In this document: positions 1-8,789 of the stretch, one piece after another | Position numbering within the stretch: position 1 is the stretch's first letter | Layout: every line of letters begins with the position of its first letter | NCBI RefSeq assembly: GCF_902463975.1 | Contig: NZ_CABQHJ010000011.1 | Span: forward strand, 1 to 64,000 | Reading direction: 5' to 3' | Source: Phascolarctobacterium_A sp902463975 | GTDB taxonomy: Bacteria > Bacillota > Negativicutes > Acidaminococcales > Acidaminococcaceae | Length of the DNA: 64,000 nucleotides | Position numbers and translations under genes: made by a program | Notes under the pieces: generated by a model | Database searches by the model: none | The model's input: only the letters and a program-made list of their open reading frames with translations | Told to the model about the DNA's origin: nothing

Positions 1-254
1 TATTTAAAGTCATATAATAAATCGAAAAATGTTTATAATAAAAGTTAATTAGTTTAATATTATAAGGTTTCAATACTTAAGAAATGATTTCTGCTTTGTA
101 CTGTATTTAGAATGTTTTTGCAGATATATAGTGAAGTGGATTAGCAATTTGAAAAGCCAACATGTCAACGCGCACCTTTTTTGCCATGCTCTTTGCAGGC
201 TGGCAACTTATAATTAATATATCGAAAGCATTGAAAACGAAAGGAACTGATAAC

Positions 255-1139
255 ATGATCTCTATTACTGATTACATTTACATGAAGGCTCAAAATCTCA
301 AAGAAAAGCTGGGAAAAGGTTCTAGCCTGTGCAGCTGCCGTTCCTTGCGCTTTAATGGCGGTAATTTGCCGGACTACACTAACGAACTTCTTCAGGATGT
401 GTATGCTATGCGTTATAGCCTTGCTTATGCCTACGAGTATAAAGAAATTTATCAAAAACTGCTTGAACGCATGACTCTCGGTAGAATGCTTGAGGTTACT
501 TCGATTGGTTGCGGCAACATGGTTGATTACTGGTCCTTAAAGCATGCTCTGCCAGGTGAATGCCATGTCCGTTATCACGGTGTAGATGTTATTGACTGGA
601 ATGACAAGTTCGCTGCCTGCGATGGTGATCATATTGATTTCGCGAAGCAGAAGATCGCTGATTATTTGTCAGAGTGTGATGCTCTGAATTCTGACGTATA
701 TGTGTTACCTAAGTCCAACAGTGAAATCAATGATGACGAGATAGAGGCCATTTGCCGTACGATTGGTGAAAAGGGCTTTACTAAGAATGAGGTACACTTC
801 CTGTTCTCTATGCGTGCCTACAAAGATAACTTGAAAGACGATAAGAGCAAGGCCAAAAAAATTTGTGAAGCAATTATGGAACTGGGCATGGCACCAGATG
901 CAGATAACGGAATTGTATATGAAGGTGAGAACAAGAAAATCTACTATAGCGATCGTGACTTTTGGATTGGTAAACTGATGAATGGAACATATGATATGCT
1001 GTACAATTTCCCGATGCTGTGCGAAAATTATACTAAGGGAATTTGCTCCTGTGCTATGTGCAATAATAATACAAATAGACCAATGTTGAATGCCATGTAT
1101 ATGAGATACCAAATCTTTACTTTCAGAAAGGTGGCTTAA
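255..1139 (+). CDS. Methyltransferase-like protein of unknown function
   Basis: Predicted 294-residue cytosolic protein. The start is taken at 255 because AAGGA lies just upstream; an in-frame ATG at 162 has no ribosome site. Residues 80-87 (EVTSIGCG) look like motif I of a class I SAM-dependent methyltransferase, and an acidic strand follows at 109-114 (GVDVID), as expected for the SAM ribose-binding region. Short cysteine clusters lie at both ends: CSC at 26-28 and CSCAMC near 264-269, which could bind metal or a cluster. The next gene starts 5 bases after the stop, so the two are almost certainly cotranscribed and may act together. The fold assignment is an inference from motif shape only; substrate and role are unknown. 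Confidence 0.6.
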   Translation: MISITDYIYMKAQNLKEKLGKGSSLCSCRSLRFNGGNLPDYTNELLQDVYAMRYSLAYAYEYKEIYQKLLERMTLGRMLEVTSIGCGNMVDYWSLKHALPGECHVRYHGVDVIDWNDKFAACDGDHIDFAKQKIADYLSECDALNSDVYVLPKSNSEINDDEIEAICRTIGEKGFTKNEVHFLFSMRAYKDNLKDDKSKAKKICEAIMELGMAPDADNGIVYEGENKKIYYSDRDFWIGKLMNGTYDMLYNFPMLCENYTKGICSCAMCNNNTNRPMLNAMYMRYQIFTFRKVA

Positions 1140-1144
1140 AGCCG

Positions 1145-2083
1145 ATGATTATAAGTGCAAGCAGAAGAACAGATATACCGACATATTATTCAGACTGGTT
1201 TATGCAGCGCATCAAAGAAGGCTATGTGCTGGCGCGCAATCCGATGAATGCGCATCAGGTGAGCCGCATCAGCCTCAATCCGGAGGTGGTGGACGGCATT
1301 GTCTTCTGGACAAAGAACCCGCTGCCGATGCTGGATAAGCTGCCGCTGCTCAAGGATTACATGTACTACTTTCAGTTTACGCTCAACGGCTATGAGCAGG
1401 ACGTGGAGGCAGGCGTGCCTCCGAAGGATAAGTTCATTGTGCCAGGCTTTCAGCGTCTGAGCGACATGCTGGGGCCGGAGCGCGTTATCTGGCGCTATGA
1501 TCCGATTTTGCTCAACAATAAATATACCTTTAATTATCATGTGCAGCGCTTTGCGGAGCTGGCCAAGCAGCTGGCGCCGTATACGAAGCAGTGCACCATC
1601 AGCTTTTTGGATATGTACGCCAAAACCGAACGCAACATGCAAGGGCTGGCAGTGCAGCCGTGGAGCCTGGAAAAAATGGACGCTATGGCGAAGGCGCTGG
1701 CAGAAATTGCGCACAGCTACGGCTTGGAGCTGGCGACCTGCGCCGAGGGCATCGAGCTGGATAAATATGGCATTAAGCATGCGCATTGCATCGACGGCGG
1801 CCTGTTTGAAAAGCTGCTCGGCTGCCCGATGAAGGTGGGCAAGGACAAGAATCAGCGCCAAGAATGCGGTTGCGTGGCAAGCGTCGATATCGGTGCCTAC
1901 AATACCTGTCGCAACGGCTGCCGTTACTGCTATGCCAACTTCAATAATGCGATGGTGCAGAAAAACAGGCAGCAGCATCATCCCGGTTCGGCGTTGCTAT
2001 TGGGCGAAGTAGGTGAGGAGGACAGAATTACTGAGCGTAAAATGCAATCCTGTCTGGAGAGACAGCAGGGCCTGTTCGCCTAA
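1145..2083 (+). CDS. DUF1848 family iron-sulfur protein
   Basis: 312 residues. The N-terminus (ISASRRTDIPTYYSDWF) and the VFWTKNP segment are typical of the DUF1848 family, whose function is not established. The C-terminal part, from about residue 241, carries CGCVASVDIGAY followed by CRNGCRYCYAN, a cysteine arrangement that suggests an iron-sulfur cluster and resembles radical SAM chemistry placed at the wrong end of the protein. It follows the methyltransferase-like gene by 5 bases; its ribosome site (AGAAAGGTGG) sits inside the end of that gene. A shared pathway is inferred from this spacing alone. Confidence 0.8.
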   Translation: MIISASRRTDIPTYYSDWFMQRIKEGYVLARNPMNAHQVSRISLNPEVVDGIVFWTKNPLPMLDKLPLLKDYMYYFQFTLNGYEQDVEAGVPPKDKFIVPGFQRLSDMLGPERVIWRYDPILLNNKYTFNYHVQRFAELAKQLAPYTKQCTISFLDMYAKTERNMQGLAVQPWSLEKMDAMAKALAEIAHSYGLELATCAEGIELDKYGIKHAHCIDGGLFEKLLGCPMKVGKDKNQRQECGCVASVDIGAYNTCRNGCRYCYANFNNAMVQKNRQQHHPGSALLLGEVGEEDRITERKMQSCLERQQGLFA

Positions 2084-2232
2084 CCCCCGTCTTCCTCCAA
2101 AAAACTGTAATATGCGTTACAATTTTAAGTGAATTTAAAAAATTATGAGAAATTTTTCACAAAAAGCAGGATAAATAGGTAATATCAGCGAAATACTAGT
2201 CATAACAAATGCCTGATAAAGGGGGATTTATC

Positions 2233-4293
2233 ATGAAAGAGTACACTGGAGATAAGATTAGAAATGTGGCCATTGTGGGTCATGGTGGAGCAGGAACCAC
2301 GTCCGTTACCGAAGCCCTGCTGTATCGCAGCGGAGCAATCAGCAGAATGTGCAAGGTTGAAGACGGTGCTACCACCACTGACTATGAACCCGAGGAAATC
2401 AAACGTAAGGTCTCCGTTAACGCCACTTTGGCACCTGTTGAATGGCGTGATACCAAGATTAACTTCATCGACACTCCCGGCTTTGCTGACTTCGTTGCCG
2501 AGGTTAAAGGAGCTTTTAGAGCAGTAGACAGTGCGTTGATCGTGGTTTGCGCAACCAGCGGTGTACAGGTTGGTACCGAACAATGCTGGAAGCTGGCTGA
2601 GGAAGCCGGTTTGCCGCGTATCATTTTTGTCAACAAGATGGATCGTGAGAACGCTGATTTTGATAGCATTTTGGATAACCTGCGTGGCAAGTTCGGTAAG
2701 CATGTACTGCCGTTACAGCTGCCTTTGGGCAAGGAGGACAACTTCCAGGGTATTATAGACCTTTACAAAATGAAGGCCTATCGTGCCAACGGTAATGGCT
2801 CCGATGAAATAGAGATTCCGGATGAGTATAAAGAGGCTGCTGCTGCTGCTCACGAAAAGATGGTAGAGGCTGCGGTTGAAGCAGATGACGATTGCATGAT
2901 GCGTTATTTGGAAGGAGAAGAGATTAGCGACGAGGAAATTATGAAATGTCTGATTAAGGGCATTCGTCAGGCTATCATCTATCCTATGCTTTGCGGCAGT
3001 GCCTACAAGAACATTGGTCTTGGTCGATTGATGAACGCTATCATCGACTTTACCTATCCGGCAATTTTGAACGACTATATCGTTATGGATAAAGAAACCG
3101 GCGAAGAAGAAGTGCGTGACGCCAATGCTCCGATGGCAGCGTTGGTATTTAAGACAACTTCCGACCCCTTTGTTGGCCGTCTAAGTTATTTCCGTGTATT
3201 CTCAGGCTCAATTAAAGCAGATAGCGTAGTTTATAACTCCCGCCGTGAAGAAGAAGAGCGTATTGCTAACATCTTCACAATGCGTGGTAAGACTCAGATT
3301 CCTATGAAGCAGGTTCCTGCCGGTGATATCGGTGTAGTTGCCAAGCTGCAATATACCTCTACCGGTGACACCCTCTGCGACAAGAACTCTGAGGTTGAAT
3401 TCCCGCCCATTAACTTCCCGCTGCCGATGTACACCAGAGCAATTTACCCGAAGAAAAAGGGTGATGAGGACAAGATCATGTCCGCTCTGAATCGTCTGAT
3501 GGATGAAGACCCGACGATTATCGTTACCAAGAACCCTGTTACCAAGGAAACCTTAATCAGCGGTATGGGCGACCAGCACATTGATATCATCATGGAGCGT
3601 ATGCAGCGTAAATTTGGTGTTGAGGCTATTTTGAAAGCACCGATTATCGAATATCGCGAAACTATTCGTGGCTCTGCCGAGGTAGAAGGCAAGCACAAGA
3701 AGCAGTCCGGCGGTCATGGCCAGTATGGTCACGTAGTTATTAAAATGGAGCCCCTACCGCCCGGAGGTGGATTTGAGTTTGTAGATAAGATTTTCGGTGG
3801 TGCAGTACCTCGCCAATATATCCCTGCTGTTGAAAAGGGCATGCGTGAAGCTATGGAAAAGGGTATCCTTGCAGGCTATCCGGTTGTAGATATGCGTATT
3901 ACCCTGCTTGATGGTTCGTATCATACTGTCGATTCCTCTGAAATGGCATTTAAAACTGCTTCCAATATCGCCTTCAAGAAGGCCATGGAACAATGCAAGC
4001 CAGTGTTGCTTGAGCCTATTTACAGCTTAAATGTAACCTGTGCCGATTCTATGATGGGCGATGTTATCGGCGATTTGAACTCTAAACGCGGTCGCATTCT
4101 CGGTATGCAGAGCGTAGAAGATGGCTTGAGCGTAGTTAATGCTCAGGTACCCTATGCAGAGATTTCGGAATATGCCGTAGACCTCCGCGCAATTACCCAA
4201 GGCCAGGGAACATTTGAAATGAAGTTTGACCATTACGAAGATGTTCCGCCTAAGATGGCAGAAAAAATTATCGCTGAACATAAGGAAGCATAA
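2233..4293 (+). CDS. Elongation factor G-like GTPase (EF-G2 type)
   Basis: 686 residues with the full EF-G layout: G domain, domain II, and the C-terminal domains III-V including the HGQYGHV segment. The start is at 2233, behind GGGGGAT; an in-frame ATG at 2209 lies upstream of that site and is unlikely. G3 is DTPG at 80-83 and G4 is NKMD at 134-137. The P-loop reads GHGGAGTTS at 16-24, so the Lys that normally contacts the phosphates is Thr at residue 22. RF3 in this same window has the normal Lys. The gene stands alone, away from rpsL/rpsG, which fits the secondary EF-G2 class rather than the main translocase. Its role in the cell is unknown; reduced or altered GTP hydrolysis is an inference. 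Confidence 0.85.
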   Translation: MKEYTGDKIRNVAIVGHGGAGTTSVTEALLYRSGAISRMCKVEDGATTTDYEPEEIKRKVSVNATLAPVEWRDTKINFIDTPGFADFVAEVKGAFRAVDSALIVVCATSGVQVGTEQCWKLAEEAGLPRIIFVNKMDRENADFDSILDNLRGKFGKHVLPLQLPLGKEDNFQGIIDLYKMKAYRANGNGSDEIEIPDEYKEAAAAAHEKMVEAAVEADDDCMMRYLEGEEISDEEIMKCLIKGIRQAIIYPMLCGSAYKNIGLGRLMNAIIDFTYPAILNDYIVMDKETGEEEVRDANAPMAALVFKTTSDPFVGRLSYFRVFSGSIKADSVVYNSRREEEERIANIFTMRGKTQIPMKQVPAGDIGVVAKLQYTSTGDTLCDKNSEVEFPPINFPLPMYTRAIYPKKKGDEDKIMSALNRLMDEDPTIIVTKNPVTKETLISGMGDQHIDIIMERMQRKFGVEAILKAPIIEYRETIRGSAEVEGKHKKQSGGHGQYGHVVIKMEPLPPGGGFEFVDKIFGGAVPRQYIPAVEKGMREAMEKGILAGYPVVDMRITLLDGSYHTVDSSEMAFKTASNIAFKKAMEQCKPVLLEPIYSLNVTCADSMMGDVIGDLNSKRGRILGMQSVEDGLSVVNAQVPYAEISEYAVDLRAITQGQGTFEMKFDHYEDVPPKMAEKIIAEHKEA

Positions 4294-4328
4294 TTAAAAC
4301 TGCGACAACTGAATAAAGCGCTAACGGG

Positions 4329-4372
4329 CCTGCCGCCTGACGTGAGTCAGCCGGCAGGTTTGTTGTTTGTTT
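4329..4372 (+). terminator. Intrinsic terminator of the EF-G-like gene
   Basis: Inverted repeat CCTGCCGCCTGAC / GTCAGCCGGCAGG with one mismatch and a GTGA loop, followed by a T-rich tail. Confidence 0.85.
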
Positions 4373-4584
4373 GCAGTTAGTATGTGGAGTGGGAAAGTGA
4401 AGTTTTTTCTTGATGTGCTGGTATAAACAAAGTATATAAGAAGGCAGGTTTAAATCTCTGCATCTTAATGATTTTAGTAGGCATGGTTACTGCTTAAGGA
4501 TGAGGTTAATGTAAGTATCGGACAAGAGGATTGTAGGTTATTTATCTGTATATCAGCTAGTGCTTTTATGATAGACGTTTTTTG

Positions 4585-4613
4585 TTGCTTTCTTTCTTTA
4601 AGTAATGTATAAT
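4585..4613 (+). promoter_or_regulatory. Promoter of the AlbA_2 gene
   Basis: TTGCTT at 4585-4590, 17-base spacer, TATAAT at 4608-4613. The gene starts 29 bases after the -10 box. Confidence 0.6.
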
Positions 4614-4641
4614 TAAAGGAAAACGAAAGGAACGAAAGCTA

Positions 4642-5973
4642 ATGACAAAAGAAACACTTGCGTATGAGAATATCGACAGAAAGTTTAAAGAGCTGTATGT
4701 CAGTGACATCAAAAAAACAGTAGTTGCTTTTGCCAATACAGAGGGCGGAATTTTATATATAGGTATAAATGATGCAGGAGAGGTTGTCGGTCTGCAGAAT
4801 GTAGACGAGGTAATGCAGCAGACAGCCAACACGCTTAAGGACAGCATTGCACCGGATGTTATGCCATTTGTTAAAATACGCGCAGTTACCAGGGAAGGCA
4901 AACAGATTATTGAGGTTGCGGTGCAAAACGGCACGAGCAGACCGTATTATATTCGTGAAAAAGGCTTAAAGCCAAGCGGTGTTTATATCAGGCAGGGCAG
5001 CAGCAACCAGCAGCTGAGCGATGAAGGCATTCGCCGTATGCTGATAGAGGTTAACGGCAAAAGCTACGAAAGCATGCGCAGTATGCAGCAGGAGCTGACC
5101 TTTACTGCTTTACGCAAGCATTTTCAGCAGCGTGAGCTGAAATTGGACGAGGCGCAGCTGCGCACTCTTAAGCTCATCGGTGACGATGGCTTGTACACGA
5201 ATCTGGCGCTGCTGCTTTCCGAGCAGTGCGAGCATTCACTGAAGGTAGCGGTTTTTCAGGGCAGTACGAGAGCGGTTTTTCGCGACAGACGTGAGTTTAC
5301 CGGCTCCTTGCTGCAGCAACTTTACGATGCTTACGCATTTATAGATAATTATAATAAGACTAAGGCAACCTTTCACGGCTTGGAGCGTGTAGATACGCAG
5401 GATTATCCGCCTGAGGCTGTGCGCGAGGTGCTGCTGAACTGCCTTGTACACCGTGATTACAGCTTCAGCGGCAGCACGTTGGTCAATATTTACGATGACC
5501 GCATTGAGTTTATCTCTTTGGGAGGACTCGTCACTGGCTTAAAAATGGAAACAATTTTCATCGGTGTATCGCAGACGCGCAATCCTGCATTGGCTGCTGT
5601 GTTCTACCGCTTGCGTTTAATAGAGAGCTTTGGTACGGGGATTGAAAAAATTCAGCAGAGCTATCTGGATACTGCGGCAAGGCCGGAATTTATTGCGGTT
5701 TATGGTGGCTTTAAGGTTGTTTTGCCCAATATTAATGAGGTGCAGGCCAAGGAGTTTAGCATCAGCGAAACGCAGGAAAGCTATGGCTTTGCGGATGAAA
5801 AGGACAAAGTAATGCAGCTGGCTGATATGCAGGGCTATGTTACCCGCAAGCAGGTAGAGGATGCCTTGCAGGTGAAAACAACTAAGGCCTATATGCTTTT
5901 GCAGGAGCTGTGTGATGCAGGCAGGCTGGCGCCTATCGGAGTAGGGAGAAGCAGAAAGTATATTAGCAGGTAA
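4642..5973 (+). CDS. AlbA_2 (Schlafen-like) domain ATP-binding protein
   Basis: 443 residues. The N-terminal domain (FKELYVSDIKKTVVAFANT, then GGILYIGINDAGEVVGL) is the AlbA_2 / Schlafen-type putative nucleic-acid-binding domain. The middle part (AVREVLLNCLVHRDYS, then NIYDDRIEFISLGGL) is the GHKL-type ATPase segment usual in these so-called RecG-related proteins. The C-terminal 60 residues look like a winged helix. Such proteins are generally treated as transcription regulators or accessory defence proteins, but no substrate is known. Start behind a purine-rich AAAGGAACGAAAG stretch. It neighbours a restriction-like gene on the same strand, separated by its own terminator. Confidence 0.8.
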   Translation: MTKETLAYENIDRKFKELYVSDIKKTVVAFANTEGGILYIGINDAGEVVGLQNVDEVMQQTANTLKDSIAPDVMPFVKIRAVTREGKQIIEVAVQNGTSRPYYIREKGLKPSGVYIRQGSSNQQLSDEGIRRMLIEVNGKSYESMRSMQQELTFTALRKHFQQRELKLDEAQLRTLKLIGDDGLYTNLALLLSEQCEHSLKVAVFQGSTRAVFRDRREFTGSLLQQLYDAYAFIDNYNKTKATFHGLERVDTQDYPPEAVREVLLNCLVHRDYSFSGSTLVNIYDDRIEFISLGGLVTGLKMETIFIGVSQTRNPALAAVFYRLRLIESFGTGIEKIQQSYLDTAARPEFIAVYGGFKVVLPNINEVQAKEFSISETQESYGFADEKDKVMQLADMQGYVTRKQVEDALQVKTTKAYMLLQELCDAGRLAPIGVGRSRKYISR

Positions 5974-5979
5974 GCTTAA

Positions 5980-6020
5980 CGCTCTGCGTATTACTGACGG
6001 TAGTACGCAGAGCGTTTTTT
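5980..6020 (+). terminator. Intrinsic terminator of the AlbA_2 gene
   Basis: Perfect 11-bp stem CGCTCTGCGTA / TACGCAGAGCG followed by six T. The right half of this terminator is duplicated at 8285-8316. Confidence 0.9.
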
Positions 6021-6024
6021 GTTA
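5993..6024 (+). repeat. 32-bp direct repeat, left copy
   Basis: Identical over 32 bases to 8285-8316. This copy comprises the loop, right arm and T-run of the terminator at 5980-6020. Together the copies bracket the DUF262 gene. Confidence 0.9.
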
Positions 6025-6142
6025 TGGTTTTATAGAATTTTCTATTGCGTTTTATGGAAGAGTTTTGTTAGATAGAGATGAAGAAGTAACGCTATTTAAG
6101 GATATAAAATAAACTTGTAGATAGAAGAAGTTTTTACTGTTA

Positions 6143-6156
6143 TTTCATGGTATAAT
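6143..6156 (+). promoter_or_regulatory. Extended -10 promoter of the DUF262 gene
   Basis: TGGTATAAT at 6148-6156 is a perfect -10 hexamer with the TGn extension. I see no good -35 box. Confidence 0.5.
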
Positions 6157-6229
6157 AAAATTAATAATCCTGCAAAGAATTGTTGTGATAGATTATTCTT
6201 TGTGCAAGTGAGAAGAGGAGAAACGTAAT

Positions 6230-8245
6230 ATGAGCAATAAAATCAAAGGTAACGAATACACTTTATCAAAAATATTTAGCTCAGATTTTGAATATCATAT
6301 TCCTGGATACCAGCGACCATATGCTTGGACAGCTGTTGAAGCAGGAATTCTTTTTGATGATTTATATGATTTTTTTCAAAAAGAGTCTGTTGATGATTAT
6401 TTTCTTGGGAGTATAGTGCTGATAAAGGAAGAAGATAAACCTTATGCTGAGGTTATTGATGGACAACAGCGCTTAACTACTTTATCAATTTTATTTTCTG
6501 CTATGGGCAATGCTTTCGTTACAGAAAAATATAAAAATCTCTGTAAAAAGTATTTGCAAGAGGAGGGTAATGAATTAGAAGAAATACCTGCTCAGCCACG
6601 TATTTTCTTGAGAGAATGGGATCAGGATTTTTTCAATAAGTATATTCAAAATGTGCAGCTAAAAGACCTGATGAGCAAAGATCCCATGACATTGAAAACA
6701 GAATCTCAACGTCATATACTTATTAATTGTAAGGTGTTAAGTGATAAAATTGCTGATGCTTTTTCAGAGGATGAAGAACTCTTAAAGTTTTGCAAATTCT
6801 TATTAAATCGTTGTTTTTTAGTGGTTGTTTCAACATCAAATCAAGAATCTGCATTCAGAGTTTTTTCTGTAATGAATAGTAGAGGCCTAGATCTTTTGCC
6901 GACTGATATTATTAAATCTAAAACTATTGGTAGGCTTCCTATAGATAAGCAAGAGGCGTACACTGATAAATGGGAAAAAATGGAAAACAGTATCGGTAGG
7001 GATGGATTTAATGAAGTATTTACCCATACTCGTACAATATTTTCTAAAGAGAGACCGAGAACTAATTTACTTAAAGAGTTTGAAGAATATGTAATGAGTA
7101 CAACAGAACCAAGAGTTTTAATTGACTCATATTTAATTCCATATACAACAGCCTATGAGCAATTAAAGAATTGTACATTTTCGTCTACAAAGAATGCTGA
7201 TGAAATTAATGATCTCTTATATTGGTTAAACAAAACTAATAACTATGATTGGATGCCGCCTGCAATAAAGTTTTTAGCAGACCATATTGATGATTCTGAT
7301 TACATCCTCTGGTTTATTCGTAAATTGGAGCGTCTTGCATCATACTTACTGGTAACATCGCAAGATGTTAATCATCGTATGGATAGGTATAAATGGATTT
7401 TAGTTGAAATGGACAGTAATCCTCATAGCTCGCTTGCTAATCCGTTAAAAAGTATTGAACTTACCAAATGGGAAAAGCAGAAATTTGCTGATGCTTTAGC
7501 TGGGGAAATTTATCCAATGACTGCTCAGCGTCGCAATTATATAATTCAGCGTCTAGATTCTTTTGTTAGTGATGGTGCAGCATCTTACAATTCTAAAGTA
7601 TTTACTATAGAACATGTACTTCCGCAAAATCCTGCTAAAGATAGCGAATGGATGAAATTATGGCCTGATGAGCAAGAGCAGAAATACTGGCTTAATCGTA
7701 TAGCAAATTTGGTGCCATTAACTAGAAGACATAATTCGGAAGCTCAAAATTTTGATTTTCCTACGAAGAAGATTAAATATTTTAAGTCAAAGAATGCTAC
7801 TAGTTCTTATACACTTACAACACAGGTTATTGGGATAGATTCTTGGACACTTGAAATTGTTAAGGAACGACAAAAAAACATAGAAAAGGTATTTGCAGAT
7901 AAATGGGAACTTCATTTGGATGATTATTCGGCTGCAGAAAATGATACATATGAGTTAGCAGGAAGAGGAGCAAGTGCTACAGGGTATTTCAGTGAATCCG
8001 ATGCATTTATTGTTTTAAAAGGAAGTAAAATTTCCCAAAACGAAACAGAAGGTATTCCATTGAATATATCCGAAAAAAGAAAAGAGCTAATTACTAGTGG
8101 AGTTATTAGTGATTTTTGCTTTGTAAAAGATTATGAGTTTACCAGCGTGTCAACAGCAGCTGCAGTTATTCTAGGTCGCTCTTCTAATGGAAGAAAAGAA
8201 TGGACCAAGATTGATGGTCGTACCGTGGCACAAACTGGTCATTAA
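6230..8245 (+). CDS. DUF262/DUF1524/DUF4357 type IV restriction-like protein
   Basis: 671 residues. The N-terminal DUF262 (GmrS/ParB-like) domain shows QRPYAW at 28-33 and DGQQRLTT at 77-84, the nucleotide-hydrolysis motif of this family. Around residues 459-515 is a DUF1524 HNH-like nuclease segment (EHVLPQN, then NRIANLVPL and a downstream N-rich stretch ending in KK). The last 90 residues resemble DUF4357, which is often appended to nucleases. GmrSD-type proteins cut modified phage DNA, so an anti-phage role is likely. Start behind AGAAGAGGAG. The gene is visibly more AT-rich than the trp and TRAP genes nearby and lies between two 32-bp direct repeats, so recent acquisition is likely. Confidence 0.85.
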   Translation: MSNKIKGNEYTLSKIFSSDFEYHIPGYQRPYAWTAVEAGILFDDLYDFFQKESVDDYFLGSIVLIKEEDKPYAEVIDGQQRLTTLSILFSAMGNAFVTEKYKNLCKKYLQEEGNELEEIPAQPRIFLREWDQDFFNKYIQNVQLKDLMSKDPMTLKTESQRHILINCKVLSDKIADAFSEDEELLKFCKFLLNRCFLVVVSTSNQESAFRVFSVMNSRGLDLLPTDIIKSKTIGRLPIDKQEAYTDKWEKMENSIGRDGFNEVFTHTRTIFSKERPRTNLLKEFEEYVMSTTEPRVLIDSYLIPYTTAYEQLKNCTFSSTKNADEINDLLYWLNKTNNYDWMPPAIKFLADHIDDSDYILWFIRKLERLASYLLVTSQDVNHRMDRYKWILVEMDSNPHSSLANPLKSIELTKWEKQKFADALAGEIYPMTAQRRNYIIQRLDSFVSDGAASYNSKVFTIEHVLPQNPAKDSEWMKLWPDEQEQKYWLNRIANLVPLTRRHNSEAQNFDFPTKKIKYFKSKNATSSYTLTTQVIGIDSWTLEIVKERQKNIEKVFADKWELHLDDYSAAENDTYELAGRGASATGYFSESDAFIVLKGSKISQNETEGIPLNISEKRKELITSGVISDFCFVKDYEFTSVSTAAAVILGRSSNGRKEWTKIDGRTVAQTGH

Positions 8246-8284
8246 TAGTATAAAATATTTGCAGGAATAATAGTGAACCAGTTC

Positions 8285-8316
8285 ACTGACGGTAGTACGC
8301 AGAGCGTTTTTTGTTA
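8285..8316 (+). repeat. 32-bp direct repeat, right copy
   Basis: Identical to 5993-6024. It lacks the left arm of the hairpin, so this copy cannot form the terminator seen at the left copy. Confidence 0.9.
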
Positions 8317-8384
8317 CAAATCTGTAACCTGCTTTACAAAATCACGGATAAATAAAAAAATCCGCAAGTTTTTGTACAAAGTTG

Positions 8385-8413
8385 TTGACGAAAGATATCC
8401 GCAGTGGTAAACT
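8385..8413 (+). promoter_or_regulatory. trp operon promoter
   Basis: TTGACG at 8385-8390, 17-base spacer, TAAACT at 8408-8413 with an upstream TGG extension. It sits just before the T-box leader. Confidence 0.8.
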
Positions 8414-8419
8414 AGGCAC

Positions 8420-8726
8420 AACTTAAAAAAAACCACAAACCGTTGAGACGGAGATCAAGTCAGCAGATGCGCTTACAGAGAGTCCGGGAGGCTGGAAGCC
8501 GGATAGAGATGCAGGCTGATAAATGGACCGTTGAGGGTGCTGTCAAATCGCGCAGGCGAGAGTATTCAGCAACGTAACACCAGCGTTAAGGGTGAGGAGT
8601 GTGATGGCACTCTGCGAGAGCGCGTCGCAATGGCGGCGAAACAAGGTGGTACCGCAGGTATAAGTATTTACAGCCTGTCCTTGGAATTGCTTAGAAAAGT
8701 TAAGCAGCTTCAGGACAGGCTTTTTT
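8420..8726 (+). promoter_or_regulatory. Trp-specific T-box leader of the trp operon
   Basis: Untranslated leader of about 305 bases. The T-box proper is AACAAGGTGGTACCGCAGG at 8640-8658. Stem I features are visible upstream (AGAGAG followed by CCGG-rich pairing), and a helix CAGC / GCTG leads to the specifier TGG at 8524-8526 followed by A, i.e. a Trp codon. The terminator is GCCTGTCCT / AGGACAGGC with six T at 8673-8726. Uncharged tRNA-Trp should pair with the TGG and with the T-box and prevent termination. The downstream trp genes confirm the specificity. Confidence 0.92.
8673..8726 (+). terminator. T-box attenuator terminator before trpD
   Basis: Nine-bp stem GCCTGTCCT / AGGACAGGC and TTTTTT. 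The antiterminator would use the T-box at 8640-8658. Confidence 0.88.
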
Positions 8727-8789
8727 GTATAACAAAACTGTGATAGACCTTCTCGTAGAATGTTAGCGTAAACTATGGGAGGAATTAAA

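Larger units (their letters stand above)
4294..4641. other. Intergenic region with a terminator and a promoter
   Basis: 348 bases between the EF-G-like gene and the AlbA_2 gene. It holds the terminator at 4329-4372 and a promoter at 4585-4613. I see no further ORF, RNA or repeat in the rest. Confidence 0.6.

Noticed and set aside
8345..8364. CGGAT / ATCCG hairpin upstream of the trp promoter
   Set aside because: Short stem with an A-rich loop and weak tail; it may be chance in AT-rich DNA.
8531..8743. Open reading frame of 70 codons on the plus strand
   Set aside because: It lies inside the Trp T-box leader and crosses its terminator; it has no ribosome site.
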